NCBI RefSeq assembly: GCF_002803605.1
Contig: NZ_PHRG01000006.1
Coordinates: 62,001 to 126,000 of the forward strand
DNA length: 64,000 bases
DNA from: Acinetobacter pseudolwoffii
GTDB lineage: Bacteria; Pseudomonadota; Gammaproteobacteria; Pseudomonadales; Moraxellaceae
Direction of reading: 5' to 3'
The notes beneath the pieces are model-generated. The model was not told the DNA's origin. It did no database searches and saw only the letters and a list, made by a program, of their open reading frames with translations. The translations under genes were made by a program, and so were the position numbers. Below are positions 56,270-64,000 of this stretch, piece after piece (the first letter of the stretch is position 1; the number at the start of each line of letters is the position of its first letter).

Positions 56270-56923
56270 ATGACAATCATGCAGAATGCGCCGCTAGTTC
56301 CAGATTATGATCACACTGAGGAACGAATTAATTATATCAGTCATGCTGTGGGTGCTGGACTATCGGTAATTGCTGGTATTCTTTTGATTATTAAAGGGTC
56401 TTATCTCAGTACTGGACAATGGATTGGACTTTGGGTCTATGCGCTGAGCATGATCTTGCTCTTCTCTGCGTCCATGCTCTATCACATGGCCACCGCAGCA
56501 GACCGTCGTTATTTTTATAAAAAAGTTGATCATACTGCAATTTATTATTTAATCGCCGGAACCTATACGCCTTTCCTGTCAATTGCCATTCCAACAGCCA
56601 AAGCCCAGTATTTATTGATTGCACTCTGGGTGATCGCCCTCATTGGTACACTGTTCAAGTTCGTTTTCATTCATCGTTTCCAGAAAATTTCTTTGGCGGC
56701 TTATCTGGTCATGGGCTGGCTGGCGCTGCTGGTGATGGATGATATGCAACAATATCTTAGTGCTCAATCTTTGACCTTTCTGATCATTGGCGGATTGGCT
56801 TATACCGTAGGTGCATTGTTTTACGCTTTAAAAAGAGTAAGATATACCCACGCTATCTGGCACATATTTGTATTGATAGGCGCAGGATCACATTTTCTGT
56901 CTATCTATCTTTACGTGATTTAA
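56270..56923 (+). CDS. Hemolysin III family membrane protein
   Basis: 217 residues with seven hydrophobic helices. Family markers: NYISHAVGAGLSVIAG at the N-terminus, SMLYHM with the conserved His, KVDHTAIYYLIAGTYTPF, and HAIWHIFVLIGAGSHF at the end. The Ser, Asp and three His would form the zinc site of the PAQR-like (progestin/adipoQ receptor) fold. In E. coli the homologue YqfA is of unknown function; haemolysis is only known for some members. Start at 56270 or the ATG three codons later. Confidence 0.88.
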   Translation: MTIMQNAPLVPDYDHTEERINYISHAVGAGLSVIAGILLIIKGSYLSTGQWIGLWVYALSMILLFSASMLYHMATAADRRYFYKKVDHTAIYYLIAGTYTPFLSIAIPTAKAQYLLIALWVIALIGTLFKFVFIHRFQKISLAAYLVMGWLALLVMDDMQQYLSAQSLTFLIIGGLAYTVGALFYALKRVRYTHAIWHIFVLIGAGSHFLSIYLYVI

Positions 56924-57065
56924 TCATCTTCTTTTTCATTTCAGTGACCCTGAGCGAGTTAAAGCGAGAAGATTGCAGTTGTTTTTTTAAAAAATTACGC
57001 CTTTTTTAAAAAGATTACGCTTTTAAAACTAAGCTTTTTTATTTTTAGTAAGTGTAAGGTTCTCC

Positions 57066-58373
57066 ATGGCGTCGTCTAATTCTGCTGCTCAGCCAGCACA
57101 AAATTCAAAATTTCGCGTTTTAACCGCGAGCTTGGTCGGTACTACAATCGAGTTCTTCGATTTTTATATCTATGCCACTGCTGCTGTCATTATTTTTCCG
57201 TATCTGTTCTTCCCTGCAAGTACAGATCCGATGACTGCCACCATTCAGTCGCTGGCCACTTTCGCCATTGCCTTTATTGCCCGCCCGATTGGTGCGGCAC
57301 TCTTTGGTCATTTGGGTGACCGGATCGGGCGAAAAGCCACATTGGTCGCTGCCTTGCTGACCATGGGGATTTCCACCGTTGCGATTGGCCTCTTGCCCAC
57401 TTATGCGCAAATCGGGATTGCTGCACCACTCTTGCTTGCACTCTGTCGTTTAGGTCAGGGCTTGGGGCTGGGTGGTGAATGGTCAGGTGCCGTACTTCTT
57501 GCCACCGAGAATGCACCTGAAGGTAAACGTGCCTGGTATGGCATGTTCCCGCAACTTGGTGCTCCAATCGGCTTTATTCTGGCAACAGGTTCTTTCCTGA
57601 CGTTGGGCGCTTTCATGTCTGAGGCTGACTTTATGGCTTGGGGCTGGCGTATTCCATTTATCTCAAGTGCCTTGCTGGTGATTGTCGGTTTATGGATTCG
57701 TTTAAAACTGCATGAAACCCCGGCATTCCAAAAGGTGCTAGATAAACAAAAAGAAGTGAACATTCCATTTGTTCAAGTCTTCAAAAAACATTCTCGCATG
57801 CTGGTACTCGGCACCATCGCTGCAATCTGTACCTTCGTGGTGTTCTACCTCACCACAGTATTTGCATTGCAATGGGGTACTAAACAGCTAGGTTATTCTC
57901 GTGAAGAATTCCTGCAATTGCAGTTGGTTGCAACCCTATGTTTTGCTGCCTTTATCCCACTTTCTGCAGTATTGGCCGAGAAATTTGGCCGTAAAACCAC
58001 CTCGATTGCAGTCTGTGTTATCTCTGCCATCTTCGGGATTTTCTTTGCAGATATGCTGGAATCTGGCAGCACGCTGGTGGTATTCCTGTTCTTGTGTATT
58101 GGTCTGGCGATCATGGGCTTAACCTATGGGCCAATCGGTACTGTATTGTCTGAAATATTCCCGACTTCAGTACGTTATACCGGTTCTGCATTGACCTTTA
58201 ACCTGGCAGGCATCTTTGGTGCATCCTTTGCTCCGCTGATTGCCACCAAACTGGCAACAACTTATGGTCTGTCTGCAGTCGGTTATTACCTGACCGCAGC
58301 ATCAATCCTGTCACTGATTGCATTTCTGTTGATTCGTGAAACCAAGAATGATGATGTAAATAATCAAATTTAA
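57066..58373 (+). CDS. MFS transporter, metabolite:H+ symporter (MHS) family
   Basis: 435 residues, twelve membrane segments. The MHS signatures are VGTTIEFFDFYIYATAA at the N-terminus, RPIGAALFGHLGDRIGRKATL (loop 2-3), and GLGLGGEWSGAVLLATENAP. The family includes ProP, ShiA and KgtP, so the substrate may be an organic acid, betaine or shikimate. Single gene; a terminator lies at 58390. The 60 bases upstream contain two tandem AT-rich direct repeats. Confidence 0.93.
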   Translation: MASSNSAAQPAQNSKFRVLTASLVGTTIEFFDFYIYATAAVIIFPYLFFPASTDPMTATIQSLATFAIAFIARPIGAALFGHLGDRIGRKATLVAALLTMGISTVAIGLLPTYAQIGIAAPLLLALCRLGQGLGLGGEWSGAVLLATENAPEGKRAWYGMFPQLGAPIGFILATGSFLTLGAFMSEADFMAWGWRIPFISSALLVIVGLWIRLKLHETPAFQKVLDKQKEVNIPFVQVFKKHSRMLVLGTIAAICTFVVFYLTTVFALQWGTKQLGYSREEFLQLQLVATLCFAAFIPLSAVLAEKFGRKTTSIAVCVISAIFGIFFADMLESGSTLVVFLFLCIGLAIMGLTYGPIGTVLSEIFPTSVRYTGSALTFNLAGIFGASFAPLIATKLATTYGLSAVGYYLTAASILSLIAFLLIRETKNDDVNNQI

Positions 58374-58389
58374 AGTCTTAGTTTGATTT

Positions 58390-58418
58390 AAAAGCCAGCA
58401 TTCGATGCTGGCTTTTTT
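58390..58418 (+). terminator. Terminator of the MHS transporter gene
   Basis: AAAAGCCAGCAT / ATGCTGGCTTTT arms with a four-base loop and T6. Confidence 0.92.
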
Positions 58419-58503
58419 ATGATTTCACAACAAAACTCTGCTACTTATCTCGTTAAATTTGCTCAACAATCAAATGGACTCAACCAGACAATGAGGCAAG
58501 GCA

Positions 58504-58905
58504 ATGCAGGAACTTATTGAATCCCTAACCCAGGAACAGTTGGTCAATATTATTATTTTGCTGGAAGATGATAAAAAAATAGAGGCCGTTCGCTATATCA
58601 CCGAGCACACGACTTTGGATGAAATCCAGGCGCTGCAAGTGATTGAGGAAATTGTCCGTGAGCACGATGTGGTCATGAAAACTGAAAGCACAGGACCGCG
58701 CTTTAGTGATGATGCGGGTGAGATTGACCTGGTAACGCCTCCCCTTGAAATTCCGACCCATCCGAGCCTGAATACCCCCACAGAAGCTGAAATCACCGCA
58801 CGACAATTACGCGAAGACGTCCCAACCCGAAAAATTGAAAATAAAATCTGGATTCTGGCAGCCATTGCAGTGCTGTTATTGATCCTGATCTGGATCATCA
58901 GTTAA
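58504..58905 (+). CDS. Tail-anchored protein with L7/L12 C-terminal-like domain
   Basis: 133 residues. The N-terminal 55 residues (LIESLTQEQLVNIIILLEDDKKIEAVRYITEHTTLDEIQALQVIEEI) resemble the C-terminal domain of ribosomal protein L7/L12, a small helix-strand fold used for protein contacts. A Pro/Thr-rich linker follows, then one C-terminal transmembrane helix (IWILAAIAVLLLILIWIIS). It may dock a cytoplasmic partner to the inner membrane. The similarity is read by eye. Convergent with the metallophosphoesterase gene. Confidence 0.72.
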   Translation: MQELIESLTQEQLVNIIILLEDDKKIEAVRYITEHTTLDEIQALQVIEEIVREHDVVMKTESTGPRFSDDAGEIDLVTPPLEIPTHPSLNTPTEAEITARQLREDVPTRKIENKIWILAAIAVLLLILIWIIS

Positions 58906-58929
58906 AGCTGAACAGGACAATATCTCCAT

Positions 58930-59940
58930 TTAGATCAGTTCAATAATATCAATGGTGGGTGGTACTCGAAAACGAAAAGGTACGCCGACCAAACCGGTGC
59001 CGACCGTGACAAACACATCTGCATGTTCATGACGGTACATGCCCTTCTTATGCCCCAAAATTGATACTTTTTTCATGACATAATCGGTCAGCCAAGGCAA
59101 TTCCACCTGTCCGCCATGGGTATGTCCAGCCAGCATGAGAGGACGTGTCGGCAATTTGGGAATCATATCCACCGTATCGGGATTATGCGACAAAATGACC
59201 CAAGGCTTGTCCTGAGGTAAATCTGGCAGACTGCGCATATCGGCTTTACCCGCCCAGAGATCGCCCACACCCAAGAGCCGAAATTCATCAAATTCGACAA
59301 TTTGCCCTTCAATATCCATGACCTGATTGACTTGCAGTGCATATTGCAACAGTTCCTGAATCGGTGGTCCCGGATATTGCTCGTCATGATTGCCATTGAC
59401 GGAATAGACTGGGGCATGAATTTCTTTTAAAACTGCCAGTTCTTGTGCCAGTTTATTTTCCGGCTCATAAGTCCAGTCTCCGGCCACCACCACCAAATCG
59501 GGTTGAACATGATTTAACTTATGCACAATTTGTCGCAACTGCCGTTCATGACCAGAAAACAGACCGATATGTAAATCTGCAATCAGGGCAATCCGGACGG
59601 GTTGCTTTAAGCGTTTATCCGCATTGATCTGATATTGTGTCGTTTTCACTTGAATTAAATGCGGCTCGATAAAGCGTGCATAACTCAAGACGGCGCTGAT
59701 CAAAAATACAAAAACAGCTTCATGCAAGGAATAATAACCGCTCCATCCGGCATAAATACTGAAGAACACCAGTGGAACCAGTAAATAGGACAGGTAAAAA
59801 GCCAACAAATGACAAAATGCTTTAAATGGATGAATAGTCTCGGTACGAGATTGACTAGACCATGCCTGGTACACAGCCCAGATGGCCAGAATGGCCATGC
59901 CTAAATAAAAATAAAAAAGTACGGAACTGGTATCCCACAT
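58930..59940 (-). CDS. Membrane-anchored metallophosphoesterase (YkuE/LpxG-like)
   Basis: About 336 residues. Four N-terminal membrane helices are followed by a calcineurin-like phosphoesterase: ADLHIG (about 135), GDWTYE, NGNHDE, SHNPD and AGHTHGGQ, all five metal-binding motifs intact. The combination resembles YkuE and the lipid A UDP-diacylglucosamine hydrolase LpxG; the substrate is not proven. ATG at 59940 follows AAGG by seven bases; a 72-codon frame upstream is unlikely and would overlap the phospholipase D gene's leader on the other strand. Confidence 0.88.
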   Translation of the reverse strand: MWDTSSVLFYFYLGMAILAIWAVYQAWSSQSRTETIHPFKAFCHLLAFYLSYLLVPLVFFSIYAGWSGYYSLHEAVFVFLISAVLSYARFIEPHLIQVKTTQYQINADKRLKQPVRIALIADLHIGLFSGHERQLRQIVHKLNHVQPDLVVVAGDWTYEPENKLAQELAVLKEIHAPVYSVNGNHDEQYPGPPIQELLQYALQVNQVMDIEGQIVEFDEFRLLGVGDLWAGKADMRSLPDLPQDKPWVILSHNPDTVDMIPKLPTRPLMLAGHTHGGQVELPWLTDYVMKKVSILGHKKGMYRHEHADVFVTVGTGLVGVPFRFRVPPTIDIIELI

Positions 59941-60041
59941 AGATTTGCCTTGTCGAGTCGAGAAGCTGATTACTGGCTTTATATTTATCTTTTCATAGCT
60001 GGCAATTATACTCAATTCTAATTTTTCATTCTTCGACTTAT

Positions 60042-61676
60042 ATGGCCACTGCTCCCCACGTTCAAGCTCATTCAAAATCTCCCAGCTTTTCATCAATTTA
60101 TCGCTATAAAGCTGGGATTTTACTGAGCTGTAGCATGATCTTGGGTCTTCCTGCATGCAGTACTTTGCCCAAGCAAACTGAGCAGCCTAGCCAGATGGCA
60201 TTTGAAACAGATACCTCACAAACCAGTTTGGCGCAAATTGTTGAACCTTTACGTGAACAGAACATCGGCCTGACCGGTTATCGTGTGCTCTATGACCCAC
60301 TCGAAGCACTGGGTGCGCGTATCCAGCTGATTAAGAAGGCCGAGCGTAGTCTGGATCTACAATATTATATTTGGGACAACGACCGGATTGGCACCCTTGC
60401 CCTGCATGCGATTATTCAGGCGGCAGATCGTGGCGTAAAAGTGCGTCTGCTAATGGATGACAATAATGCCAAGAAAATGGAAGGTATTTATCTGGCCTTA
60501 AACCAGCATCAGAATATCGATGTCAAACTGTATAATCCCTACCGTTTTCGAAAATATCGTGCCATGGACATGGTGCTGGATTTAAAGCGTATTAATCGCC
60601 GCATGCATAATAAAAGTTTTATTGCCGACAACCAGATTGCCCTGATTGGTGGACGCAATATGAGTAACCAGTATTATAATGTCAGTGAAATTTATCAGTT
60701 TTCCGATGTCGATGTGATGCTGGTCGGTGCAGCATCGGATGAAATCATTCATTCCTTCGATGAATACTGGAATGATGATTATGCCTATCCGGTGCAACAG
60801 ATTGTCAATCCGCGCCATCATGGCTTACGCTTTCCAAGCCTGAAACAACAACTGGAAAAGCACAGTCAGGATCAGGCCACACAGAATTATCTGGATCTGG
60901 CCAATCGTTCCAGAGCATTTGACCAATGGCTGGAACAAAACATTCAACTGGATTGGGTCGAAGCCGAAGTGGTCAAAGATCCTCCAAGCAAAATCAAGGC
61001 CAAGGCCAAAGCCGAAGAACATCTCAACTTCCAGTTATTACAACATCTGGAAAAACCTGAACAAAGTGTTGATATTGTCTCTGCCTATTTTGTTCCGGAA
61101 AAAATTGGCGCAGATCGTTTAAAGAAACTGGCGGATGAAAATATCGAGGTCCGTGTCTTGACCAATTCGTTTAAAGCCAATGATGTTGCCGTTGTACATG
61201 CCTTTTATGCCAAATATCGTCAGGATTTATTGGAAAATGATGTGCAGCTATATGAGTTCCTTGCAGCGCCAGATGCCGATCATCTCAATGCCAATACAGC
61301 GGAAATTTCCAAAAAAGCCAAAGTCAGCCTGAAAGGTCTGAGCCGCTCCAGCCTGCATGCCAAGCTGATGGCAATCGATCAAAAACAGGTGTTTATTGGT
61401 TCTTTTAACTTTGATCCACGTTCTGCCTATCTCAACACTGAAATTGGTGTCTTACTGAATAGTCCCTCTTTAGCACAGGCAGTGCACCAAACCATGGATC
61501 AGAACTTAAGTAAATATGCCTATAAACTGGTGCTGGATGCCAACCAGAATATTAACTGGAAAATCAAGAAAGCCAATGGAGAGGTTAAAACCTTCACCAA
61601 AGAACCCGGAATAAGATGGTACCAAAAAGCTGGGCTCAAACTGGTGTCCTGGTTGCCGATCGAAGGGTTTATGTAA
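60042..61676 (+). CDS. Phospholipase D-family lipoprotein (ClsC/YmdC-like cardiolipin synthase)
   Basis: 544 residues. A lipoprotein-type signal (SMILGLPACS) lies at about residues 32-41. Two HKD motifs are present: HNKSFIADNQIALIGGRN (about 188-205) and HAKLMAIDQKQVFIGSFNFDP (about 449-469). The layout DDNNAKKMEG and RMHNKSF is that of YmdC/ClsC, which makes cardiolipin from phosphatidylglycerol and phosphatidylethanolamine. Divergent from the metallophosphoesterase gene. The signal peptide may begin at a later start; no better ribosome binding site was seen. Confidence 0.88.
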   Translation: MATAPHVQAHSKSPSFSSIYRYKAGILLSCSMILGLPACSTLPKQTEQPSQMAFETDTSQTSLAQIVEPLREQNIGLTGYRVLYDPLEALGARIQLIKKAERSLDLQYYIWDNDRIGTLALHAIIQAADRGVKVRLLMDDNNAKKMEGIYLALNQHQNIDVKLYNPYRFRKYRAMDMVLDLKRINRRMHNKSFIADNQIALIGGRNMSNQYYNVSEIYQFSDVDVMLVGAASDEIIHSFDEYWNDDYAYPVQQIVNPRHHGLRFPSLKQQLEKHSQDQATQNYLDLANRSRAFDQWLEQNIQLDWVEAEVVKDPPSKIKAKAKAEEHLNFQLLQHLEKPEQSVDIVSAYFVPEKIGADRLKKLADENIEVRVLTNSFKANDVAVVHAFYAKYRQDLLENDVQLYEFLAAPDADHLNANTAEISKKAKVSLKGLSRSSLHAKLMAIDQKQVFIGSFNFDPRSAYLNTEIGVLLNSPSLAQAVHQTMDQNLSKYAYKLVLDANQNINWKIKKANGEVKTFTKEPGIRWYQKAGLKLVSWLPIEGFM

Positions 61677-61786
61677 GTGACAAACAGCTTGAGTTGAACT
61701 ATTTAAAATAGCCTCTTCTTTAACGCTGCCTTCTTCTCATGGATTTGCCCAAGTTTCAGAGATATGAGTGTGGCAAGGATGTCACA

Positions 61787-61859
61787 TATTATCTATCACG
61801 ACAGGACGTCGTGTATGGATAATAAAGACTTTTGCCTACTTTGGGTCTGTCAAAAGTAG
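61787..61859. repeat. Two adjacent inverted repeats past the phospholipase D gene
   Basis: TATTATCTATCACGAC (61787-61802) pairs imperfectly with GTCGTGTATGGATAATA (61808-61824). A second, CTACTTT (61836-61842), pairs with AAAGTAG (61853-61859). The phrase TTTTGCCTACTTT also occurs near 51650 past the thiolase gene, suggesting a dispersed sequence. Confidence 0.5.
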
Positions 61860-61970
61860 AGTTTTGCCAACACAAAGCCATTTAAATGTTTAAAGCAAAG
61901 ATGAGGCTATACACGTCTATTCCCAAGAATAGATATCAAATGCCTAAATTTCTCATCCAGTTGTTTTTTA

Positions 61971-62777
61971 TTAAGTCTTTTCTAGTACACGCGATTGCAA
62001 CTCCACCAAGCCAGCCTGCATGGTTTGCTGTACCACACGGGTCAGGCTTTCAACAGTGTGCCCCTCAGTCGCGATTGCAGGTAAAGCCACTAAATGTGCA
62101 ATCACTTGTGGCATTTCCAGTACTTTTTTGACATGGGCTGCAAAACTGATGTCATTGATAAACGGCGCAACCACATCGAGTTCACCCTGCTGATTCACAT
62201 AACAAATCAGGCAAATTTGCACAGGACGCTGTGCCTCAATCGCAGCGCCCAAAATCCGGCCGTGTACTTTTTTAATGGCTCGCCCATCTGAAGTGGTGGC
62301 TTCAGGAAAAAATAATACGGGAATATTCTGTTTTAAAAATCCGGTAATCTGTTCGCGGATACGCACCGAATCACCAGAACCACGTTTGATAAATAAAGTG
62401 CCGCCACCTTTGGCCAATTTACCCAGAATTGGCCAGTTTTCAATTTCTGCTTTGGCCAGAAAAAATACGCGTGCCCCTGAACCTAAAACTGCAATATCGA
62501 GCCAGGACACATGGTTACTCACCCATAAAGCGGGTTCGCGCGGAATTTCACCGTGCACCTGGACTTCTATATTGAATACTTTGCACAACTGTCGACAAAA
62601 ATGTTGCACATAACGGGTATTGGTTGGATTGTTCGGATTTTTGTATAAACCGTGACGGAAAACCAAATAGAACCCTTCACTGATAACAGCCAGTGAAGCT
62701 GTTACTTTTCGCATATAAAGCCAGAATTTTGCCAAGCCATGTCGGTGAGATGTTTGATCTTGTACAGTTGGGTTCAT
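61971..62777 (-). CDS. 1-acyl-sn-glycerol-3-phosphate acyltransferase (PlsC type)
   Basis: 268 residues. The acyltransferase motifs are NHVSWLD (H-x4-D, about residue 92), GTLFIKRGSGDSVR and FFPEATTSDG (about 158), in order. One N-terminal hydrophobic segment (KFWLYMRKVTASLAVISEGFYLVF) anchors it. It adds the second acyl chain to lysophosphatidic acid, or a similar lipid, in phospholipid synthesis. Divergent from the small gene and hflX. Confidence 0.9.
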   Translation of the reverse strand: MNPTVQDQTSHRHGLAKFWLYMRKVTASLAVISEGFYLVFRHGLYKNPNNPTNTRYVQHFCRQLCKVFNIEVQVHGEIPREPALWVSNHVSWLDIAVLGSGARVFFLAKAEIENWPILGKLAKGGGTLFIKRGSGDSVRIREQITGFLKQNIPVLFFPEATTSDGRAIKKVHGRILGAAIEAQRPVQICLICYVNQQGELDVVAPFINDISFAAHVKKVLEMPQVIAHLVALPAIATEGHTVESLTRVVQQTMQAGLVELQSRVLEKT

Positions 62778-62966
62778 AAAAATGTCACTAAATCCTAAGC
62801 TAGATACAGGGAATATCCACGAATTAAACTCATTCTATACTGTTCATTCGCAACATGCATTGATAATAAAAACCGACCAATAAGATCTATATCTTCAATT
62901 TTAATTGGATTAATAAATCATTTAAAATAAAAATATCGGAATATTAGATTAAAAAGGATCGCTGCC

Positions 62967-63098
62967 ATGCCAGATCAAACCCAGCCTGCGAATGAAAAGC
63001 TTCAGCCTTTACAAGTGCTCAAATATATTTTGGGTGGTACCTGTATCTATGCCGCTGTACTGGTAACACTTGCACAACTGTTTGTCACCGCACTTTAA
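62967..63098 (+). CDS. Small membrane protein before hflX (43 aa)
   Basis: A short frame: a polar N-terminus ([16 protein letters not shown]) and one transmembrane helix ([21 protein letters not shown]). AAGGA lies eight bases before the ATG at 62967, a good ribosome binding site, and the stop is TAA. I do not recognise a family. It is 77 bases before hflX and in the same direction, so it may be co-transcribed with it. Confidence 0.65.
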   Translation: MPDQTQPANEKLQPLQVLKYILGGTCIYAAVLVTLAQLFVTAL

Positions 63099-63175
63099 AC
63101 CAAAGCCGCGCTAATTCAGTATCTGCCTCGCTCTTTTTCAACTACACTAAAGCTTTCAAGTGGAGATTGGCCCGA

Positions 63176-64000
63176 GTGGAATATTTAGAACAACATCGGG
63201 GGAAAGAACGCGTCATTCTGGTGAGTGTCAGCGTACAAATGCTGGATGACCTTGATGCTGAAGAGTTTAATCTGCTGGCGCAATCTGCAGATGCCGAAAT
63301 TCTGGAACATATTCATGCTCAACGCGTCAAACCGGATGCCAAATTTTTTATCGGGTCAGGCAAAGCAGAAGAAATCGCCGAATGCGTAGAAGAACTGGAC
63401 GCCAATCTGGTCATTGTTGATCATGCCCTGACACCGGCCCAGGCCCGCAATCTGGAACAGGTCATCAAGTGCCGTGTGGTCGATCGTACCGAACTGATTT
63501 TAGATATTTTCGCCCAGCGTGCCCGTACCTATGAAGGCAAGCTGCAAGTCGAACTGGCACAACTGCAACATTTATCATCCCGCTTAATTCGCAGCCGTGG
63601 CAATCTCGACAGCCAAAAAGGCGGCATTGGCTTGCGTGGCCCGGGTGAAACCCTGCTTGAAACTGACCGTCGTTTACTGCGTATTCGCATGGGACAACTG
63701 AAAGCCAAAATTGATAAAGTCCGCCAGACCCGAATGCAAGGTCGTATTGCCCGTCAAAAAGCAGCTGTCCCAACTGTGTCTTTGGTCGGTTATACCAATG
63801 CCGGCAAATCGACCCTGTTTAACCTGCTGGCCAAGAGTGATGTCTATGCAGCCGATCAGCTTTTTGCCACCTTGGACCCGACTTTAAGACGTCTGGAATG
63901 GGATGGCATCGGTAATCTGGTACTGGCAGATACGGTGGGTTTTGTTCGCAATCTTTCCCACTCGCTGGTTGAATCCTTTAAGGCGACCCTGGAAGAAACC
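63176..64000 (+). CDS. hflX: Ribosome-associated GTPase HflX (N-terminal 275 codons; runs off the window)
   Basis: The frame is open from the GTG at 63176 to the window edge. The N-terminal HflX domain has [54 protein letters not shown] and [27 protein letters not shown]. The GTPase begins at [17 protein letters not shown] (G1), with DPTLRRL (G2 region) and [11 protein letters not shown] (G3). HflX splits ribosomes under heat stress. The GTG start has GGAG ten bases upstream; an internal ATG at 63239 would cut into the conserved domain. Confidence 0.96.
   Translation, partial: MEYLEQHRGKERVILVSVSVQMLDDLDAEEFNLLAQSADAEILEHIHAQRVKPDAKFFIGSGKAEEIAECVEELDANLVIVDHALTPAQARNLEQVIKCRVVDRTELILDIFAQRARTYEGKLQVELAQLQHLSSRLIRSRGNLDSQKGGIGLRGPGETLLETDRRLLRIRMGQLKAKIDKVRQTRMQGRIARQKAAVPTVSLVGYTNAGKSTLFNLLAKSDVYAADQLFATLDPTLRRLEWDGIGNLVLADTVGFVRNLSHSLVESFKATLEET

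Noticed and set aside
56985..57035. Two tandem AT-rich direct repeats (AAAAAATTACGC-like) before the MHS transporter
   Set aside because: Short, low-complexity and only two units; likely slippage rather than an operator, though a regulatory role is not excluded.

Overview
The window looks like chromosomal DNA from Acinetobacter (Gammaproteobacteria, Moraxellaceae). The base composition is moderately AT-rich. The OmpA at 40.7-41.8 kb has the genus-typical C-terminal peptidoglycan-binding domain, and the Wza-Wzb-Wzc capsule set, DUF934-CysI pair, HflX, TypA and RsmC fit the same genus. The species cannot be named from this alone. No rRNA, tRNA, CRISPR array or prophage was found.

Region by region. 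1-6 kb is the edge of a capsule/exopolysaccharide locus: the end of wza, then wzb, wzc and wzi, and an opposing initiating sugar transferase with an unusual N-terminal tail. 6.3-7.3 kb is a complete IS982-family element whose right end supplies the stop codon of a HAD phosphatase. 7.3-16.8 kb is mostly small housekeeping or uncharacterised genes (gph-like, thiD, DUF1176, SnoaL-like, CHMI isomerase, phnA, AHSA1, RraB, a DUF4041-like coiled coil, rluA, SIMPL, DUF6868). 17.3-20.1 kb is the least explained stretch: two KTSC-domain paralogues bracketing a lipoprotein, a zinc-ribbon peptide and a 293-residue protein I do not recognise. 20.2-22.9 kb is an acnD-type methylcitrate dehydratase without the rest of a prp operon. 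23.6-31.8 kb carries a membrane-anchored multicopper oxidase, ygfZ, a Sel1 protein, an AEC transporter, an old yellow enzyme and an OprB porin. 32.2-41.8 kb is core: mutM-ppiC, mscL, typA, a purine permease, rsmC-amino acid permease, a C39-like protein without its cysteine, and ompA. 42-54 kb is metabolic: an orphan pseudopilin, two thiolases, diaminopimelate dehydrogenase, sulfite reductase with DUF934, a CaiB-type CoA transferase, an AraC regulator and a FadB-type enzyme. 54-64 kb carries a GNAT/methyltransferase pair, hemolysin III, an MHS transporter, a metallophosphoesterase, a phospholipase D lipoprotein, PlsC and the start of hflX.

How genes work together. Wza/Wzb/Wzc export and control capsule and Wzi anchors it. 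MutM and the parvulin are translationally coupled, and so are RsmC and the permease, and CysI and DUF934. The AraC regulator, thiolase and FadB-like genes form a beta-oxidation block. Many gene ends carry clear intrinsic terminators, several of them perfect palindromes serving convergent genes. A family of palindromic intergenic repeats occurs at 20.2, 33.4 and 44.0 kb.

No clear new defence or mobile system was found. The best candidates for something undescribed are the KTSC/293-residue operon, the tailed sugar transferase and the cysteine-less C39-like protein. All functional calls come from reading motifs by eye, without database searches.
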